Notes under the pieces: generated by a model
The model's database searches: none
Told to the model about the DNA's origin: nothing
What the model saw: only the letters and a program-made list of their open reading frames with translations
Part shown: positions 60,295 through 64,000 of the stretch, one piece after another
Position numbering within the stretch: position 1 is the stretch's first letter
Layout: each line of letters begins with the position of its first letter
NCBI GenBank assembly: GCA_030448185.1
Contig: JAUJNL010000006.1
Location: 53,059-117,058, forward strand
DNA from: Cytophagales bacterium
GTDB taxonomy: Bacteria > Bacteroidota > Bacteroidia > Cytophagales > 172606-1
Direction: 5' to 3'
DNA length: 64,000 nucleotides
Translations under genes and position numbers: made by a program

Positions 60295-61593
60295 TCAATA
60301 CTCGAGGTAATCTTGCCCCAATGCATAGGCCATCTGATATACCAGCAAAATGGTATATAAATCCGCTTTTTCATTGTCTGATAAATCAGCATTAAGCAGC
60401 ATATTGATGGCTCTTACTTTTCTTCCCTCCTCCTGCGCAATCCTTCCCCTTTGGATTAAGGCAACTAGTTTATCATTCAACCGGATTTCCAGGGTGTTCT
60501 TGGGCAAAATCTTCCGGAAACTGTACACTTCGTATCCCCACTGTCCCTCAAAATGACCATTACTTAGCGTGAAACGGCCCGCAACCAAGCCTTCAGCTGT
60601 ACAACGGATCGACACCGGTGTTTTTTTACGTTCTTCGGGAGATGCTTCTCTATCTGCTGGTAAAGACAACTCGGCAATCACCTGGTACTCCTGACTGGTA
60701 ACCATGTTTTTTACCTGGCCCTTGGTCAGAATAATACCGGAAGGCGTTTCGGCGTTACCGATAAACTGCTGTCTGAGTTCAAAAGCTTGCTTCTGCTTTG
60801 CTTCCTTAAACATAAATTGTGACTGCCGGGCTTCTCCTTTTCTGGGAGCACAATCCGGAACTTCTTCCAGTACGACTGCCTGGATAGCCCGTGTCAGAAA
60901 ATTTCCCCATTGCGGATTTTCAATGGATGGCCGGTAGAAAATCTGATTGGCTACGCGCTTAGATTGGCTTTCCAAAGCATTTTTTAAGGATATTTCAAAT
61001 AAACGGGCTAAATCTTCCTTACTGATTTCTGCCTGTCCGTAGATGGTTCCTGGTTTGGCTACTGTGCTGAAAGGTACAATTACCCGGCTCTCCCAGACTA
61101 CCTTACCGTTTTTGTCCTCCGCTTTTACCATGCAGGTATTCGTAAAATTCCGGACCGGCATACCGCTAGCGTCTACCGACGTAGTAGTTAAACTGATTCC
61201 CTGAATGATGGCAATAAAATAAGTGCCCTGGTTACGGTCACTGGTAATGGCAGGCGGGGCCATAAGGGCTTGGCTGGTCAAGGAAAACTGAACCTTTTCT
61301 CCATTCTGGAAAATAACCTGGGCTCCGTTCCACTTCTCCCCTACCAATTGCTTGGTACGCTGTACTACCTGCCCATTCCATAATGAGTCTTTCTGCAGAT
61401 TGCCCGGAAAACTTTCCTCATTCAGTACACTTCGCCAGGCTGGCGACAAGCGGATCACCTGCTGCAATTGCGTAACCACAACCACCTCCCGTTGCGCCCA
61501 AGATGCGTGCGCCAAAAAAATCAATATGATAATCTTTGTGATCCTGAATACTACTCCGGGAAGGAAGCGGGATGATGAATGAACGGCGTACAT
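60295..61593 (-). CDS. Secreted protein of unknown function
   Basis: 432 residues from ATG 61593 (MYAVHSSSRFLPGVVFRITKIIILIFLAHASWAQ), a signal peptide with likely cleavage after WA. The mature part is beta-rich with no catalytic motif I can see (LVGEKWNGAQVIFQNGEKVQFSLTSQ, WESRVIVPFSTVAKP). It contains helical stretches in the C-terminal third. Upstream on the same strand, by 49 bp, is the large barrel-like gene, so both are probably one operon. No family recognised. A role at the outer membrane or periplasm is inferred. Confidence 0.7.
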   Translation of the reverse strand: MYAVHSSSRFLPGVVFRITKIIILIFLAHASWAQREVVVVTQLQQVIRLSPAWRSVLNEESFPGNLQKDSLWNGQVVQRTKQLVGEKWNGAQVIFQNGEKVQFSLTSQALMAPPAITSDRNQGTYFIAIIQGISLTTTSVDASGMPVRNFTNTCMVKAEDKNGKVVWESRVIVPFSTVAKPGTIYGQAEISKEDLARLFEISLKNALESQSKRVANQIFYRPSIENPQWGNFLTRAIQAVVLEEVPDCAPRKGEARQSQFMFKEAKQKQAFELRQQFIGNAETPSGIILTKGQVKNMVTSQEYQVIAELSLPADREASPEERKKTPVSIRCTAEGLVAGRFTLSNGHFEGQWGYEVYSFRKILPKNTLEIRLNDKLVALIQRGRIAQEEGRKVRAINMLLNADLSDNEKADLYTILLVYQMAYALGQDYLEY

Positions 61594-61642
61594 AGAGGTA
61601 AAGGTAATGGATTGGCATGAAATCCACTTGCGATCTTCCCTC

Positions 61643-64000
61643 TCAGAATAGCGCCGTGACCTGCATCCGGCCAATATGGATTATTCGCTGTTCGCCGGAT
61701 TGCCGCCCCTCATAGTTCATATTGAGTTGCAGGCCATTAGCCAATCGCTGTTGCCAGTTCAGGGACCAGTTCCAGTTTGTACCTGGTTGCAGGGCTTCCA
61801 GCATTTCGTAACCCAAAGGTGTATTCACCGGGCCACCATACCGGATCTGCGTCCAGCGTACAGTGCCCGTAAGGGTTCTCTTGGAGACTTTTGCCCAGCG
61901 GGTTTCCATGCTGACTGCGTGCGAAATGGCACCTTCACCGGCTTCCGCGGCCTGGTTTTCCTTAATAGCATACTGATAAGCAGCGGTAATCCGGAAGTCT
62001 GCTTTAGGTTGGTAAGCTAGTTCTGGTCCTGCCTGTTTGCCTACAATCGTAAAATTTCTGCCAGCAAGAAAATCAGAAGCGGTACGGCGCTGCAGCCGGG
62101 CTACGCTGCCTCTGAAACTATATTCACGGTTCAGATTGACCCGGCCCGTAAACCGCAGTTCCTGCTGCTGCCGGGCTTCAGTCCCTCCGGTAAGCAATTG
62201 CTTTTGTCCGGTACGGAGGATATTCAGATCGAGTCCATAACGTGGATTGGCCCGATTGAAAAACAAGGTTGACCGCAAGGCTTCCTGGGCTGAAAGCAGC
62301 GAGGAGTCCGGAATCTGGCTGCCAAAAGGCACGTAACGCTTCAGGAAATCCCCTTCGGTAATTTTCCGGTTCAGGGTCCAGGAAGAAACCGACGAAAGCC
62401 GGCCCAGGAATGATTTAAGCATTCCTTTGTTCCGCCAGGTGGCCGGAGCAGTAAGATTTAACCGATAGTTTACGTTTTGGGTGTAGGCGGGTACGTACAC
62501 ATCCGTTGGAACAAAAAACTTGGCGTAGTTCTTTTCATCCGGATTGATGGCCTCGTAGAATTCATTCAGTTCCTGACGACCATTGCCGTTATCATCCCGC
62601 CAGGTGTGGATACCCTGCCCGGTGGGTACCAGTAGGTAAACGTATTCGCGCCGCAATTCCCGGCCGGTAGCTGCTACATAGGTCAGTTCTGACCGGATAG
62701 CACGTTCCAGCCAGGTACTATTCCAGTCCAGCCTCCCCATGATGGTTTCTTCCTTAGGCAATATCCGGGAAGGATTGAGATTCGAAGAAGTACGGTAGGT
62801 CCCCGTCAGCCCGATATCACTGTTCCGGAAGCGCATCTGCCAGGCGGCATTGGCCATCCGGGCCAATGTATGTTTAACCAGTTGTCCTTCCAGCGGCGCA
62901 TAATCCTGCCGGATGCTATAATCAGCCTGAAACCTAGTACGCAAGGAGTCCTGGGTACGGATAAAAAAACGGTTTTCCTCAAAATTCACGGCTGTTCCCA
63001 TAATAGAATCAGTTCTCAAGCGGCTCGTCAGCCGGTTTTTATCCATACTGAATGTATACCCGGGATTAATATATTTAAGGTGATAAAGGGCCGTAGCCTG
63101 AAGCCGGATCCACTCCGAAAGGCTTTCTCCCCGCATGGAACGTAACCAGAAAGCATCCGATGCCAGTTGCAATCTGCGTATCGTTTTTGCCGCTTCCACC
63201 CTTTGCTGCCACCCATTAACTGCCTCTCCCCTTTCCCGCCAGCCCAACCGGTAAACCAACCGGTCAGCGGAAGAGCCCGGAGTAAAGGAGGCCGAAGGAG
63301 CCGGATTAGCCGTTTCAACTGCCGCAGGAGCGGCGAGAGGATGATCTGAAACTGGCACATCTGTCGTGGTAATCCGTTTACGAATTCCAATCGTGGCATT
63401 CACCAGATGATCATCGGCGGGAAGGGTGTCCGATGGCTGCAGGCTCCAGTCCCGGTCAAACTCCACGCCCCGGAAGCGGTCAATGGGCGTAAAAAAACGG
63501 CTATCCCGTTCAAGGTCGACCCCTCCGATCCATTCGTACCCGGGCAATATGCGTAACGGTTTGCCCCGATTCAGGTAGCCTAGTTTGAAAGCATTCCCCC
63601 GATCATCCTGCGAATCCAGCGAAGAATAAAGATTCAGGTCATTTTTTGAAAAAGCAGTTTCCGCAAAAATACTTTCGGACGAATTAAAAGCATACTCTCC
63701 CCCTGCTGTCAACATCTGACGCTGGGTGGGCAGTGGCACCAAGCGTACCGGATCAAAATTGCCCTGAGGTATACCATTGACGGGAGGCACCCATTCGTAC
63801 ACGCGGCCATTAGCCGATTGCCGCAGCAGCCGGTAGTTCCCCTTTCCAATTCCGGTTTCGGTAAACTGCAATTGAAAACGGGCTTGCTCCGGGTCTTCCG
63901 AATAGACGTAAGCAGTTTGAAATTCTCCATTCACCAGGGTATCGGCCTTCCGGTACAAGATCAGGTTAGGGGTAAAATTTTCTACCTCCATCACCCCTGG
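61643..64000 (-). CDS. Large outer-membrane barrel-like protein, C-terminal part, partial
   Basis: About 785 residues visible; the N-terminus lies beyond the right edge. The sequence is rich in alternating aromatic/polar strands (FQLQFTETGIGKGNYRLL, AFKLGYLNRGKPL, LSEWIRLQATALYHLKYINPGYTF, TFSMDKNRL) and ends with strands GLQLNMNYEGRQ and RIIHIGRMQVTALF, a C-terminal aromatic residue as in barrel proteins. Calcium-like DDNGNGRQELNEFYEA near 62570 could be a metal-binding loop. No family name from sequence alone. Secretion or surface role inferred. Confidence 0.6.
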   Translation of the reverse strand, partial: PGVMEVENFTPNLILYRKADTLVNGEFQTAYVYSEDPEQARFQLQFTETGIGKGNYRLLRQSANGRVYEWVPPVNGIPQGNFDPVRLVPLPTQRQMLTAGGEYAFNSSESIFAETAFSKNDLNLYSSLDSQDDRGNAFKLGYLNRGKPLRILPGYEWIGGVDLERDSRFFTPIDRFRGVEFDRDWSLQPSDTLPADDHLVNATIGIRKRITTTDVPVSDHPLAAPAAVETANPAPSASFTPGSSADRLVYRLGWRERGEAVNGWQQRVEAAKTIRRLQLASDAFWLRSMRGESLSEWIRLQATALYHLKYINPGYTFSMDKNRLTSRLRTDSIMGTAVNFEENRFFIRTQDSLRTRFQADYSIRQDYAPLEGQLVKHTLARMANAAWQMRFRNSDIGLTGTYRTSSNLNPSRILPKEETIMGRLDWNSTWLERAIRSELTYVAATGRELRREYVYLLVPTGQGIHTWRDDNGNGRQELNEFYEAINPDEKNYAKFFVPTDVYVPAYTQNVNYRLNLTAPATWRNKGMLKSFLGRLSSVSSWTLNRKITEGDFLKRYVPFGSQIPDSSLLSAQEALRSTLFFNRANPRYGLDLNILRTGQKQLLTGGTEARQQQELRFTGRVNLNREYSFRGSVARLQRRTASDFLAGRNFTIVGKQAGPELAYQPKADFRITAAYQYAIKENQAAEAGEGAISHAVSMETRWAKVSKRTLTGTVRWTQIRYGGPVNTPLGYEMLEALQPGTNWNWSLNWQQRLANGLQLNMNYEGRQSGEQRIIHIGRMQVTALF

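Noticed and set aside
1..64000. CRISPR arrays, rRNA and tRNA genes
   Set aside because: No regularly spaced direct repeats and no recognisable tRNA or rRNA sequence were seen by eye; a short tRNA could still be missed without a covariance search.

Overview
The window looks like a chromosomal segment of a Bacteroidota bacterium, most likely order Cytophagales. The support is a fused lpxC-fabZ gene, a PorX-type response regulator with a PglZ domain (type IX secretion control), Reg_prop sensor repeats, a Bacteroidota-type alanine dehydrogenase with a long C-terminus, and abundant SPII lipoproteins of the CKKDDE type. The genus cannot be fixed from the sequence alone.

Layout. 1-2.6 kb: Reg_prop sensor gene running off the left edge. 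2.7-9.4 kb: voltage-gated-like ion channel with an odd pore, an orphan RbsA-type sugar ABC ATPase, a two-gene Septu-like defence pair (AAA ATPase plus HNH nuclease), a bestrophin-type channel and an SDR oxidoreductase. 9.6-12.8 kb: a small MITE-like element with a target duplication, then a large superfamily I helicase with a RelE-like N-terminus and an ankyrin C-terminus. 12.8-19.4 kb: a glycosidase remnant, an AraC regulator, a sigma-54 activator, two small membrane or secreted protein genes and a complete ISAs1 element. 19.6-27.4 kb: beta-helix lipoprotein, lone cydB, then ald, tsaE and porX on the minus strand, and an HD hydrolase. 27.5-32 kb: lpxD, lpxC-fabZ and lpxA (lipid A synthesis), followed by an ABC ATPase and a lipoprotein. 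32.8-56.2 kb: a large exopolysaccharide/O-antigen locus. It holds Wza and Wzc homologues, a Wzm/Wzt ABC exporter, about twelve glycosyltransferases, a Wzy-like polymerase, a WcaF-like acetyltransferase and a WecA-like initiating transferase. 56.9-58 kb: a decayed IS630-like element. 58-64 kb: a membrane patatin phospholipase, convergent with a secreted protein and a large barrel-like protein running off the right edge.

How it fits together. The lpx genes make the lipid A anchor. WecA would load the first sugar phosphate on undecaprenyl phosphate, the glycosyltransferases build the repeat, and Wzy and/or Wzm-Wzt with Wza-Wzc polymerise and export it. The Septu pair and possibly the helicase are candidate defence genes.

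Caution. Many genes that should be conserved (ald, tsaE, porX, cydB, an HD hydrolase) are broken by single-base indels, often in short homopolymers, and these are patchily clustered while whole stretches such as 27.5-41.8 kb are almost clean. This looks more like unpolished sequence than biology. I give full gene extents across such breaks and say so. The IS630 element and the glycosidase remnant are the loci I regard as truly decayed. I saw no tRNA, rRNA or CRISPR array.
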